DNA of 64,000 nucleotides from VXNE01 sp965248075 (GTDB taxonomy: Bacteria > Pseudomonadota > Gammaproteobacteria > Pseudomonadales > Azotimanducaceae), in assembly GCA_965248075.1 (NCBI GenBank), contig CBDFIL010000002.1, forward strand, positions 620,001 through 684,000, in the 5' to 3' direction. This document shows, piece by piece, positions 33,515 to 42,761 of this stretch. The position numbers were made by a program, and so were the translations under genes. The notes beneath the pieces were generated by a model. That model was not told where the DNA came from, ran no database searches, and was given only the letters and a program-made list of their open reading frames with translations. Each line of letters starts with the position of its first letter. Within the stretch, counting starts at the first letter, position 1.

Positions 33515-36500
33515 ATGGTCCAAATCCGGATGATCCGGCGCGTTGCCGCGCTCGGACTGGTCTCCCTGTTCCTGTTCTCACCGCCAGCGCTCGCGGACGA
33601 CGACGATTCGTCCGAGCAGCGCCGGATCGAGGAGATGGTCATCTACGGCGAGCGCGTCGAGTCGACCGTGTCCGACACCTCCATCGCCATCACGGCGATG
33701 GACGAGGATTTCCTCAGGGACATGGGGATGCAGGGTCCGAACGAGATGGTGAACTTCATCCCGGCCACGACCCGTACCGACTGGGACATCAAGATCCGCG
33801 GCATCGGACGGAACTTCCGGGGCCTCGGCGGCGACCCGGGCGTCGGCACCTACTACAACGGCATCTATTCGCCGGACTTCGGCATCGCCGCCACCGAGGG
33901 CGGGCTGTACGACATCCGCCGGATCGAAGTGTTGTGCGGACCCCAGGGCACCCTCTATGGGCGCAACTCGATCGGCGGCGTCGTGAACTACGTTACCAAC
34001 CAGCCCAACCACGAAGGGTTCGAGGCGAACCTGCGCGCGGTGCTTGGCGAGTACAACACCAACGAGTGGTTTGGCCTCGTCAGCGGTCCGATCACGGACA
34101 ACCTCGCCTACCGGCTGAACGGCGTGAAACGGATCCGTGGACCGGCCGTCGACGGCCACGCGGGGTCCGAGGACATCCAGGACGTGAACGACCAGAACTT
34201 CTCGCTGATCCTCGAGTGGACTCCGATCGACAACATGACCTTCAACCTGCGCGTCAACGACCGGCGCGCCTACAGCAGGAACAACTTCGGCAACGGCGGG
34301 CACGGCATCGCCGGCGAAGGGCCATGCATTGGAACGTACCCGATCACTTCCGAGAGCGACTGCGATCCACGCTACCGCGTGTCGCGCGACACGAACTACT
34401 ACGCGACCGGTTTTCGACCGGTGGATCAGGGCTGGGTCGACACGTACGGCGATCTGGCGAGTTCGAACAGCAACTGTCCCTCGTACCTGAGGAATTGCGG
34501 GGGAGTGGCCTGGATTCACCCGACCACCGGCGACCGCTTCTACGGCTCCTACAATCGCCCCGGCGTGGATAGCGACAGCGTGCGCTGGCCCTTCATGCCG
34601 TCGCAGAACTACTACTCGCCGTCGGTAGGCAGTTACGATATCGGCGGGGCGGACGCCCCCGACATCGTGGGCCTCACGACGGGCGACAACCGCGAGGAGT
34701 TCGACCATCAGCAGGGCTCGTTTGTCGTCGACTGGGACGTCAGCGACCAGTTGTCGATCAAGTACCTCGGCTCCTACAACAGCTTTGCGTACTGGTTCAA
34801 CCGGGATAACAGCTTCTCGGACAGTTGGGTGTCGGACATCGACGATACGGTAGTCGAGGGGGTCGAGAGCTATTCGCACGAACTGCGCCTGTTCTGGGAG
34901 GTAGGCGACCGGTTCACCGCCACCTCCGGCATCTACCAGTTCTGGGAATCCCGCGACCAGTGGTATGGAATCCGGGAAAGGGGCGGCCAGGGCCGTGCCC
35001 GCGACGCGACGCGCTACGGGCCGGAAGGCTGGGATACGTGGCTACTGGACTCTCTGGCCGTCATCGGCTGGGTCATGCCGCAGTGTATCGGCGTGGCGAG
35101 CGGTGTCGGCCCCGGTGCGGGCGGCGACCTCGATCTCAACCAGGGCACTCCCGGTTACGGATACGGAGCCTACTGCGGGGACCCCGGCAAGCCTTACAGC
35201 CAGAGCGTCAGGACGGGGGACACGAGTGCCGTGTACGAACACCGCAACCTGGTGGACAACGAGAACCTCGCGTTCTACACGCAGGGTGACCTGCGTCTGA
35301 CCGATACCTTCAGCGTGACCCTCGGTTTGCGTTACTCCAAGGACTGGCGCGATGCCAAGGAGCAGCGCGGCGGATACTCGGAACTGGCCACGGAAGGCGG
35401 GGCCAACGCGTACCCCTGGCTGCCATTTGCGATCTCCACGGCGTGTAGCCTGCGGATCGCTGCCGGTGGTGAGTGCCCGGAAAATCCGCTGGCCTTCTAT
35501 GCGCCCGGCGTGACGCCGCTGGCTGCCATGAACGTGGCCATGGGAGCAGCCACCTTCACGGGCGACCCGGACTTCCCGATCGCTCCGGTGTGCGGCTTCC
35601 TGCGATCGTCCCATACGGCTGCGCGGCATCCCCATCGGGTGGGGCTCCCGCACGGAGGGAACCTACAAGCAGGATGGCAATACCACGTGGCGGGTGAACT
35701 TCAACTGGGAGCCCACCGGCGACATCCTCGTGTACTTCGGGACGACCGCGGGTTACCGCGCAGGCGGTTTCAACCTGGGTAACCCCGACGGGCGGGCGGA
35801 CTTCGACACGGACGGCGACGGTGTCCCGGATACGCGTGCCATCGGTTCCTACGGCGACGAAGAGCTCACCGCCTACGAACTCGGGTACAAGGGCACGCAC
35901 CTGGACGGCACGCTGCAGTTGAACATTGCCATGTACTACTACGACTACAAGAACCACCAGACCGACGTGACGACCTGGGAGTCAGAATCCGGCGACTTCG
36001 CACTGCCCGACATCAGGCTGCCGGGTGGCGGATCCTTGGGCGGAGGGGGAGGCCGTGGTCCCGTGGACACGACCAAGAACATCCCGGAGGCACACAACAG
36101 GGGCTTCGAGATCGACGCGACGTATCTGCCCACCGACAACTTCACTGTTGGCGGCAACTACAGCTACACCGAGAGCGTATTCGACTCGCCCTTCACGTTC
36201 TTCAACGAGAATGACCCACGCTACCCGCGGGAGATCATCGGCGGGGACGTGAACCAGGATCCGTGCACGCTGCCCGACGACATCAGGGAGCTGTATTGCA
36301 TCGAGATCGAGGGCGCGGAGCTGACGGGGATTCCGAAGCACAAGGCCACGATCTGGGCTGCCTACACCTGGAATCGCCCGAGCGGCCCCGAGCGGCTCCT
36401 GGACCTGGTACAACTCCCTGGCCTATACGGGCGACTACGCCACCACCGAATTCCACCGTCCGTGGGACCTCGTCCCGGAGCGGGAGCGGTGGGACATGCG

Positions 36501-36699
36501 GCTGACGTTCCGTGAGGCAACCGGACGCTGGTCCGCATCCGCCTTCATCGACAACGTGCTCGACAAGACCTACGCCCGGCACTCCGACATGGACAACCGG
36601 CGCTCGGGCTACGGCGCGAACTGGCCGCAACGGGTCGTCGCGCTCTATCCGCGCTACTGGGGCTTCGAGTTCGAGTACAACATGGGGGCGTATCGGTAA
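33515..36699 (+). pseudogene. Second TonB-dependent receptor, frameshifted twice
   Basis: Three frames join to give one receptor of about 1060 residues. Frame one runs from the signal peptide (ALGLVSLFLFSPPALA) through TonB box IEEMVIYGERVESTVSDTS and plug IRGIGRNFRGLGGDPGVGT to a shift between about 35590 and 35645. Frame two continues GTYKQDGNTTWRVNFNWEP to about 36395. Frame three gives TWYNSLAYTGDY and the C-terminus GFEFEYNMGAYR. The plug arginine of the usual VLRGPQG is Cys (EVLCGPQGTLYG). It is a tandem paralogue of the preceding receptor. Either the spare copy is decaying or the two indels are read errors. Confidence 0.85.
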
Positions 36700-36740
36700 C
36701 CCCGATCGGGCGGGGGACTCCCTCCGCCACCGTCATGCAA

Positions 36741-36766
36741 AGGGGCGCCTCGGCGCCCCTTTTTTT
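36741..36766 (+). terminator. Rho-independent terminator, split from its surroundings by the IS insertion
   Basis: Arms AGGGGCGCC and GGCGCCCCT are followed directly by seven T. It lies 42 bases after the end of the second TonB receptor. The T-run is also the 8-bp target (TTTTTTTG) of the IS element that begins at 36768. Confidence 0.88.
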
Positions 36767-36834
36767 GGGGAATTATATATTTTACTCCCAAAGAAATGCT
36801 ATACTTCCCCCATTGAATCAACGGCTTGGATGCA

Positions 36835-37770
36835 ATGGACGACCACGTAACCGTCAGCACCTACGAACTGTTCCGCATGTACCCCGACGCCGACTCGGGA
36901 CGGCTCTACTTCGAGGAGATGCGCTGGGGGCCGGGCAACCGCGACATCGCCTGTCCGTGTTGCGGAGGCACGCAGAAGATCGGCGCACGCACGGGCAAGC
37001 GGACCGGCTACTACCGCTGCGGCGACTGCAAGGAGGAGTTCACCGTGCGCACCGGGACGGTGTTCGGTCGGTCGCACGTTCCCCTCAACAAGTGGCTCTA
37101 CGCCATGTACATCGTCGTGACGGCGCGCAAGGGTGTTTCCAGCCTTCAGCTTTCCAAAGAGATAGGTGTCACACAGAAAACCGCATGGTTCATGCTCGGC
37201 AGGCTGCGCGAGGCATGCGGCGGTGATCCGGCCAAGCTGGCGGGCATCGTGGAAGCCGACGAGACGTTCGTCGGCGGCAAGGAAGGCAACAAGCACCCGC
37301 ACAAGAAACTCAACATGGGGCGCGGCACGGTCGGCAAGCAAGCCGTCCTCGGGTTGCGCGAGCGCGGCGGTAGGTCCATCGCCATGCCCATCGAAGGCAC
37401 GTCCAAAGCCACGCTGCACCGCGAGATCGCCAAGCACGTCGAACCCGGTAGCGAACTCCACACCGACGAGCACTCGGGATACGACGACCTCCCCGCCTAC
37501 ATCCGCCGCCACGTCAAGCACGGCGCGGGCGAGTACGTCGGCGCGAACGACATCCACGTCAACAGCGTCGAGTCCATGTGGGCGGTCCTCAAGCGCGGCC
37601 TCTACGGAACGTGGCACAAGGCGTCGGTGAAGCACCTGCACCGCTACGTCAACGAGGCGACGTTCAGGCTCAACGAGGGCAACGTCAGTATCCACACCCT
37701 TGACCGGCTGGCCTCGTTCGCCAGGATGACGGTCGGAAAACGCATCACCTACGAACAGTTGACCGCATGA
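36835..37770 (+). CDS. IS1595-family transposase
   Basis: The protein has about 311 residues. It has an N-terminal zinc ribbon (ACPCCGGTQKIG ... YRCGDCKEEFTVRTGT) and a helix-turn-helix (SSLQLSKEIGVTQKTAWFML). The DDE-type catalytic domain has Asp in GIVEADETFVGGKE, Asp in ELHTDEHSGYDDL and the third acidic/Asn site in VNSVESMWAVLKRGLYG. This is the ISXO2-like organisation of IS1595 transposases. A TTG nine bases upstream is an alternative start. It appears intact. Confidence 0.92.
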   Translation: MDDHVTVSTYELFRMYPDADSGRLYFEEMRWGPGNRDIACPCCGGTQKIGARTGKRTGYYRCGDCKEEFTVRTGTVFGRSHVPLNKWLYAMYIVVTARKGVSSLQLSKEIGVTQKTAWFMLGRLREACGGDPAKLAGIVEADETFVGGKEGNKHPHKKLNMGRGTVGKQAVLGLRERGGRSIAMPIEGTSKATLHREIAKHVEPGSELHTDEHSGYDDLPAYIRRHVKHGAGEYVGANDIHVNSVESMWAVLKRGLYGTWHKASVKHLHRYVNEATFRLNEGNVSIHTLDRLASFARMTVGKRITYEQLTA

Positions 37771-38082
37771 CGAAGGAACGCAAGCCCCGGTCGCCCCACC
37801 CGCAACTCGACGCGTTCACGCGACGTGTACTCGACTACCGCCCCTCGAAGGAAGGCGGCAAGTCCAAGAATCCGAAAGGGCGCTCGCAAAAACGCCATCA
37901 AGGTGCACCGGACCCAGGCGCGGGCCAGCATCGACGTGGCGGGGTCGGCGTTCACCGTGACCGCGGAACGGCATGAGAAGGCGAGCCGGAGCCGGTGGCT
38001 CGTGGACGGCGCGGAGGTCAAGACGTGGATGCTCAGCCGCCGCGCATTGGAACCGTTGTTCTTTCCGGTGGGGGCGGGGTGA
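37767..38082 (+). pseudogene. Accessory frame inside the IS, apparently frameshifted
   Basis: The frame overlaps the transposase stop by ATGA and starts MTKERKPRSPHPQLDAFTRR. Near 37885 the sequence that looks coding moves to the next frame (NAIKVHRTQARASIDVAGSA ... ALEPLFFPVGAG, stop at 38082). Joined, it would be a basic protein of ~105 residues. IS1595 elements sometimes carry a passenger gene. I do not recognise this one. Confidence 0.4.
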
Positions 38083-38193
38083 TGGACGAACAGCGGCTGC
38101 ATGGCTTTTAACGGTTTGGGGGAGTCAAATATATAATTCCCTTTTTTTGGCTCAATGTCGATTGGTAAGACGGGTGCCGGGGCCTCCCCTCGG

Positions 38194-38318
38194 GGGACGG
38201 GCTTGTCCCGTCCCGCGTCGAGGGCTTGCGCAGACTCGACTCGGGCGACGACAAGCGTCGCCCCTTTTATGGAAGACGCGCCAAGGGAACGAAGTGACCG
38301 CCGGTGCAGCTTCCATGA
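38194..38318. repeat. GGGACGGG hairpin followed by the GGGCGACG hairpin block
   Basis: The first hairpin (38194-38214, loop CTTGT) is followed 28 bases later by the second type (38243-38263, GGGCGACG/CGTCGCCC, loop ACAAG, then CTTTT). The second belongs to a 72-bp block ending GCAGCTTCCATGA that duplicates 11587-11662. The same order of elements is found at 11.5 kb, showing a composite repeat. Confidence 0.85.
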
Positions 38319-38456
38319 GAGTTTCCACCCCGGCGCGCCGGGGCGCTGACGTGCAGGAAACAAGGGCGGCGGCCGCCGCCTCGGCACCTTGAATTGTGTT
38401 AAACGGAGTTCTTCCAACCCATTGAATTAAAAGGATTTTGGTTTTTGTTCCATGCG

Positions 38457-38537
38457 AGGACGGCGTGGCTGGGCCGGAGGCGCGCCGGTGCGCAGCGAGC
38501 TTGCGAGCGAGTGCCGGACCGGCTATGGGGCGCTACA
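38457..38537 (+). repeat. Copy B of the 73-bp coding-like repeat
   Basis: GGACGGCGTGGCTGGGCC to GGCTATGGGGCGCTACA, nearly identical to 11664-11744. The stretch 38142-38621 between the IS and the Rpn gene contains only repeat blocks, with an AT-rich patch at 38395-38450; I see no gene. Confidence 0.85.
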
Positions 38538-38621
38538 AGGCGGGCATGCTCCGGCGCGTTGGCGTCTCGCGCAACGCCTTCGGCGTCGCCAGCCGAGACT
38601 GGAGCCGCCGAGGTCTCAGGC

Positions 38622-39701
38622 TCAGTCGTCCGCTGCGATGCGGCGGGCACGAGCGAGCAGCCCGGCGCCCGTCGCACACTCGATGATCGCGTCGCCCACC
38701 TCGACGAACCGGTCGGGGTCCGAAACGCGCTGCAGGAGTTCGGAGAGCCGCGCGGCGGTCTCGGTGTCGAACTTCCGCGCCGCCTGGCGCGAGAGCAGCG
38801 CGCGCTGGCGTTGCATCTCCTGCTCGATGCCTTGCTCGATACCCTGTTCGACGCCCTGCTCGCGGCCCAGCTCGAAACCCTCTGCACGGCCTTCGCCACG
38901 GTGCTTCTCGGCCAGTTCGGCCCATTCCCGATCAAACATGTTTGCCATGGTCTGCAGTGCTCCCGAATCCGCCAGTTGCCGCCACGCTTCGATCGACTCG
39001 GACGGTGCGTCGTCCCGCGTCGCCCAGTACGCGATCCACTGGGTGAACGTTCTGCGTAGCTCTTCGTTGTCCGGCCCCTGCAGCCGCTGGGCCAACCATC
39101 GCGCGACGGCGCCCGCTCGCGGCGCATGGTGCTTCAGAACGATCTGCGCGGCAGCCAGGTTGTCTGGGGGCAAATCCTCGGTCGTCGTGCCGATCTCGTC
39201 AAGCAGCGCGTAGCGGTTGCTCGGCTGGAACCGGGCCAGGGGCACATCGACCCGGGCGATCAGGTCGCTCACGTCCAGCGGCGCTGACCAGGGTGTCGCT
39301 CCGCCGTGGACGACGAACGGCAGGACGGGTGGCAGGGTCCCGTCGGCCTCGATGTCGCCGCGCTGGAGAAGTGCCTCGTAGGCGAGGCCCGTGTAGGTGA
39401 GGATGCGCAGGGCCATGTAGCGGTCGATACGCGACTGAAACTCGAGCAGCACCAGCACATACACCCATGCGCCACCCCGGTCGGCGCGGTCGTGCAGGCG
39501 CAGGCGCCACAAGGTGTCGCCATGGCGTCGCTGGAAGTCCCTGCCGACGTAGCTGGCCGGCAGCTCGTCGAGGGTCGTAAGGTCGAGTTGCGCGACCAGG
39601 TCGTTCGGGAGGAAGCCGCGCAGCAGGTCGGCGACCATGCGCGGGTCCCGGTAGAAGCGCTTGGCGATGGCGTCATGCGGGGGCTGCGTGGGACGTGCCA
39701 T
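38622..39701 (-). CDS. Rpn-family (YhgA-like) PD-(D/E)XK nuclease
   Basis: The 359-residue protein begins PHDAIAKRFYRDPRMVADLLRGFLPN, typical of Rpn/YhgA proteins (HDxxFKxxF-type start). The nuclease core is DTLWRLRLHD ... VYVLVLLEFQSRIDRYMALRILTYTG, an E-x-Q form of the PD-(D/E)XK motif. The C-terminal half is helical, with a charged repeat GREQGVEQGIEQGIEQEMQ. Rpn proteins promote recA-independent recombination or phage defence and vary fast in their C-terminal part. It stands alone next to an IS and repeats, as is common for this family. Confidence 0.85.
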   Translation of the reverse strand: MARPTQPPHDAIAKRFYRDPRMVADLLRGFLPNDLVAQLDLTTLDELPASYVGRDFQRRHGDTLWRLRLHDRADRGGAWVYVLVLLEFQSRIDRYMALRILTYTGLAYEALLQRGDIEADGTLPPVLPFVVHGGATPWSAPLDVSDLIARVDVPLARFQPSNRYALLDEIGTTTEDLPPDNLAAAQIVLKHHAPRAGAVARWLAQRLQGPDNEELRRTFTQWIAYWATRDDAPSESIEAWRQLADSGALQTMANMFDREWAELAEKHRGEGRAEGFELGREQGVEQGIEQGIEQEMQRQRALLSRQAARKFDTETAARLSELLQRVSDPDRFVEVGDAIIECATGAGLLARARRIAADD

Positions 39702-39813
39702 ACGGCGAGCCTAAGCCGGCCTCGCATGTGGCCGCGATGGGAGACATCGGCAACCGGTGTGCGACTTCGCCGGTGCGCGCGACCGCAGTGTTGGTTAGAT
39801 CAGATGCGCCGTC

Positions 39814-42714
39814 TCATGGCCGCGCCCCCGGCGTGAGCGTCACGCTGCGCCGCGCACCGTCCCGCAGGAACACGACCTCCACCGGCACGCCGACCTGCAC
39901 GGCGTCGAGGGCGTAGGTGTAGTCATAGATGTTGGTGACGGTCTGCCCGCCGAACTCGACGATCATGTCGCCCCCACGCAGCCCGGCCGCGGCCGCGGGG
40001 CCGCCGGCGACCACGTTGCTGAGCAACAGGCCCTCTGCGTCGCTCGTGTAGTCGGGGACCGTGCCCGTGTAGGCGCGTACCGTGTCGCGGCTTCCGCCGC
40101 GCTGCATCGTCTGCTCTACTTGGGCAAAGACAGGCGCGACGGCAAGATTCGCCGTGCGTTGCGCGAGCAGGGCCGTGAACCGGGCCACGCGTGCGAGGCC
40201 TTCATAGTCGAGCCCTGCAGCGTTGTCGGTGGGCCGGTGGTAGTCCTCGTGCGCGCCGCTGAAGAGGTTCGCCGTGGGGATGCCGGCGTTGTAGAAGCTC
40301 GCGCTGTCCGTAGGCAGATAGGGGTCAGGCTGTATGTTGAGGTCGAACCCTACCGGCACGTTGGCGGCCTCGACCAAGCCGGTCCAGTCCGGACTGGAAC
40401 CGATGCCCTGCACGCTCAGACGGTTGTCCCGGACGCGGCCGACCATGTCGAGGTTGATGTAGGCCGCGATCTTCGCGGCGGGAATGGTCTCTGCGTCGAT
40501 GAAGTGTGAGGAACCGAGCAGGCCCAGTTCCTCTCCGGTCCAGAAGCTCAGCGCGATGGCCCGCCGATGTGGCAGCGCGCGCAACCGCCGGGCGGCTTCG
40601 AGCAGCGCGGCGACCCCGGAAGCGTTGTCGTCGGCGCCGGGGTGGACCGCGCCGACCTCGTCCTCGCGAGCAAGCGAGTTGCCGCCGCTACCGTGTCCGA
40701 GATGGTCGTAGTGGGCGCCCAGTACGACCCAGGTGCCGGGGTCGTCCCCACGCGCGGCGCCCGGCAGCGCCGCGACGACGTTCCGGCCCCGGCGCCGGGT
40801 GCGCTCCACCCTGGTCTCGAGCCCGATGCGAACGTCCGGGAGGTCGAAGCCCGCGACGTGTGGGTTGCCGCTGTCGAGAGCCTGCTGGATCTCTTCGACC
40901 GTGCGGCCCACACCCGCGAAGATCGCGTCCGCCACCGCACCGCCGATGCTGGCGGCCGGGATCCCGGAACCCGCAGGTGCCGTGTCGAAGGTCATCGGGA
41001 TGGTCGCGCCGGCGTTGGGCGACCTCGGTCCCGTGACGACGAGCAGCGCCCGTGCCCCGGCCTCCCGTGCGGTCAATGCCTTGTAGCGCAGACCGGAGTA
41101 CCGGTTCAGTGTCGCGCGCAGGTCGCCCTCGGTGTCCTCGGGAACGTAGCGCAGGACCACGACCACCTTGTCCCGTACATCGAGGGTGGCGTAGCTGTCG
41201 TATCCGAAGTCGCCGGCATCCGGTACGCGGATGCCGTAGCCCGCGAATACCGTGGCTCCCTCCGTCGTGGCGGACTCGGAGAGACCAAGCGCACGGATGC
41301 GGTCTTCGCTGTCGAACCGCCGGGAGCCGTCGGCGCCTTCGACCGTGATCCAGGAGCCGGCGTCCCGCGTCCCGGCCGTGAACTCGAAGTCGAAGAGCAT
41401 GTCCTGCTCGCCGGGCAGGGGTAGCGCGCCCAGGTCGGTGAGTCGGTCGACGAGATACTGCGCGGCACGGCGTTCGCCGGGGGAGCCCGTCAGCCGGCCC
41501 TCCAGTTCCGGCGACACCAGCGTCGCGACGTGATCCTCGACAGTGGAACCCGGATCCTCGGGGCGGGTGGGTTTCAGAGAGGCACGCACCGGGGCCGCGG
41601 CGAGGGCTCGAAGCGCGGCCGCATGGTTCCAGTCGGCGATGTAGATCTGCCCGCCCCGGTCGCCGTGACGGTTCGAGGTCCAGGCCAACCGGCCGCCGTC
41701 GGGAGAGGGGACGGGGAGCCCGTCGAAGCCATCCGTGTAGGTGACCCGGACGGGCTCCCGGGTGCCCTCGGCATCGACGATGAACAGTTCGAAGTTGTCG
41801 AAGCCGAGCTTGTTGGAGGCGAAGAAGACGTACGCCCCGGAGGGGTGGGGGTAGGGCGCCCAGCTCATCGCGCCGAAGTCGGTGATCTGGCGCGGGTCGG
41901 AGCCGTCGGGATCCATCGACCAGAGGTCCGCGAGCAGGCCGTCCTCGCGGAAACGTCGCCACACGATGCGTGACCCGTCGGCGAAGAAGAAGGGACCGCC
42001 GTCGTAGCCGGGCGTGTGGGTCAGCCGCTCGACGTCGCTGCCGTCGGCGCGCATGCGGTAGATCTCGCCGAACCAGGCGGGATCGACCTCCAGGAGCTTC
42101 GTCTCGCGGGCATCGAGCGGGCGCGCGTAGGCGTCGCGCGTGGAGGTGAACACGATCCACCCCCCGTCCGGCGAATAGCTGCCCTCGGCGTCGTAACCGC
42201 GGGCGCGGGTCAACCGGCGGGGCGCCTCGCGCCCGTCGGCCCCGGCTTCGGCGGGCGTCACGTAGAGCTCCATCTCCGGGTCGTAGTCCCAGGCATAGCG
42301 GCGTTCCCGACCGGAAGCCCGCAGCTCCAGTTCCTCCCGCTGCAACTCGGTGGAGCGCGGATCGTGGTGGGTCGAGGCGAAGAGGATCTCCGAGCCGTCC
42401 GGTCGGAGGAAGGCGCAGGTGGTCTTGCCGACGCCCGTGGAGACTTCGTCGACATCGCCCGTGTCCAGGTCGAGCAGGTAGATCTGGTAGAACGGATTCT
42501 CGGGTCGACGCTCGCTCTGGAACACGAGCCGCCGCCCGTCGGCGGAGAAGTACCCTTCGCCGGAGCGCCGGCCTTCGTAGATCAGTCGTCGGGTGCGATC
42601 GAGCAACGTGCTCTCGTCGAACGCGATCTGGGCGCCGAATACGCGGGCTGAGGGCAACGCCGCGACCGCCAGGACGACGGCGAACGCCGCCGCCTGACGC
42701 AGGTCGCCTGCCAC
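39814..42714 (-). CDS. Secreted M28-family metallopeptidase with TolB propeller, PA and PDZ domains
   Basis: The 966-residue protein starts at GTG with a signal peptide (AAAFAVVLAVAALPSARVFGA). Domain order: a six-bladed TolB/WD40-like propeller (about 40-380, repeated YFSADGRRLVFQS, SYSPDGGWIVFTSTRD, FADGSRIVWRR); a PA insert (VVVVLRYVPEDTEGDLRAT, GARALLVVTGPRSP); the M28 catalytic core with zinc ligands in VLGAHYDHLGHG, PGADDNASGVAALLE, TGEELGLLGSSHF and HEDYHRPTD; and a C-terminal PDZ domain (LLLSNVVAGGPAAAAGLRGGDMIVEFGGQ). It probably digests peptides or aminoacyl compounds outside the inner membrane. A GTG 33 bases further upstream is an alternative start. It follows the LLM flavoenzyme gene by 47 bases. 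Confidence 0.9.
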   Translation of the reverse strand: MAGDLRQAAAFAVVLAVAALPSARVFGAQIAFDESTLLDRTRRLIYEGRRSGEGYFSADGRRLVFQSERRPENPFYQIYLLDLDTGDVDEVSTGVGKTTCAFLRPDGSEILFASTHHDPRSTELQREELELRASGRERRYAWDYDPEMELYVTPAEAGADGREAPRRLTRARGYDAEGSYSPDGGWIVFTSTRDAYARPLDARETKLLEVDPAWFGEIYRMRADGSDVERLTHTPGYDGGPFFFADGSRIVWRRFREDGLLADLWSMDPDGSDPRQITDFGAMSWAPYPHPSGAYVFFASNKLGFDNFELFIVDAEGTREPVRVTYTDGFDGLPVPSPDGGRLAWTSNRHGDRGGQIYIADWNHAAALRALAAAPVRASLKPTRPEDPGSTVEDHVATLVSPELEGRLTGSPGERRAAQYLVDRLTDLGALPLPGEQDMLFDFEFTAGTRDAGSWITVEGADGSRRFDSEDRIRALGLSESATTEGATVFAGYGIRVPDAGDFGYDSYATLDVRDKVVVVLRYVPEDTEGDLRATLNRYSGLRYKALTAREAGARALLVVTGPRSPNAGATIPMTFDTAPAGSGIPAASIGGAVADAIFAGVGRTVEEIQQALDSGNPHVAGFDLPDVRIGLETRVERTRRRGRNVVAALPGAARGDDPGTWVVLGAHYDHLGHGSGGNSLAREDEVGAVHPGADDNASGVAALLEAARRLRALPHRRAIALSFWTGEELGLLGSSHFIDAETIPAAKIAAYINLDMVGRVRDNRLSVQGIGSSPDWTGLVEAANVPVGFDLNIQPDPYLPTDSASFYNAGIPTANLFSGAHEDYHRPTDNAAGLDYEGLARVARFTALLAQRTANLAVAPVFAQVEQTMQRGGSRDTVRAYTGTVPDYTSDAEGLLLSNVVAGGPAAAAGLRGGDMIVEFGGQTVTNIYDYTYALDAVQVGVPVEVVFLRDGARRSVTLTPGARP

Positions 42715-42761
42715 GGACCGTTCGACACGCCCCGGGGGGCGTTCCACGCCCCGCGCAGGGA

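Larger units (their letters stand above)
36768..38141 (+). mobile_element. IS1595-family insertion sequence, complete
   Basis: The element is 1374 bp long, with 22-bp terminal inverted repeats at 36768-36789 and 38120-38141 differing at one base (GGGAATTATATATTTTACTC end). It is flanked by a perfect 8-bp target duplication TTTTTTTG at 36760-36767 and 38142-38149. It carries the transposase gene and a short following frame. An 8-bp duplication is what the IS1595 group produces. The AT-rich ends contrast with the GC-rich host, and the perfect duplication suggests recent insertion. Confidence 0.93.

Noticed and set aside
30125..33523. An 1132-codon frame on the minus strand through the TonB receptor
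   Set aside because: It lies entirely antisense to a receptor with signal peptide, plug and barrel; the translation is low-complexity and has no motif.
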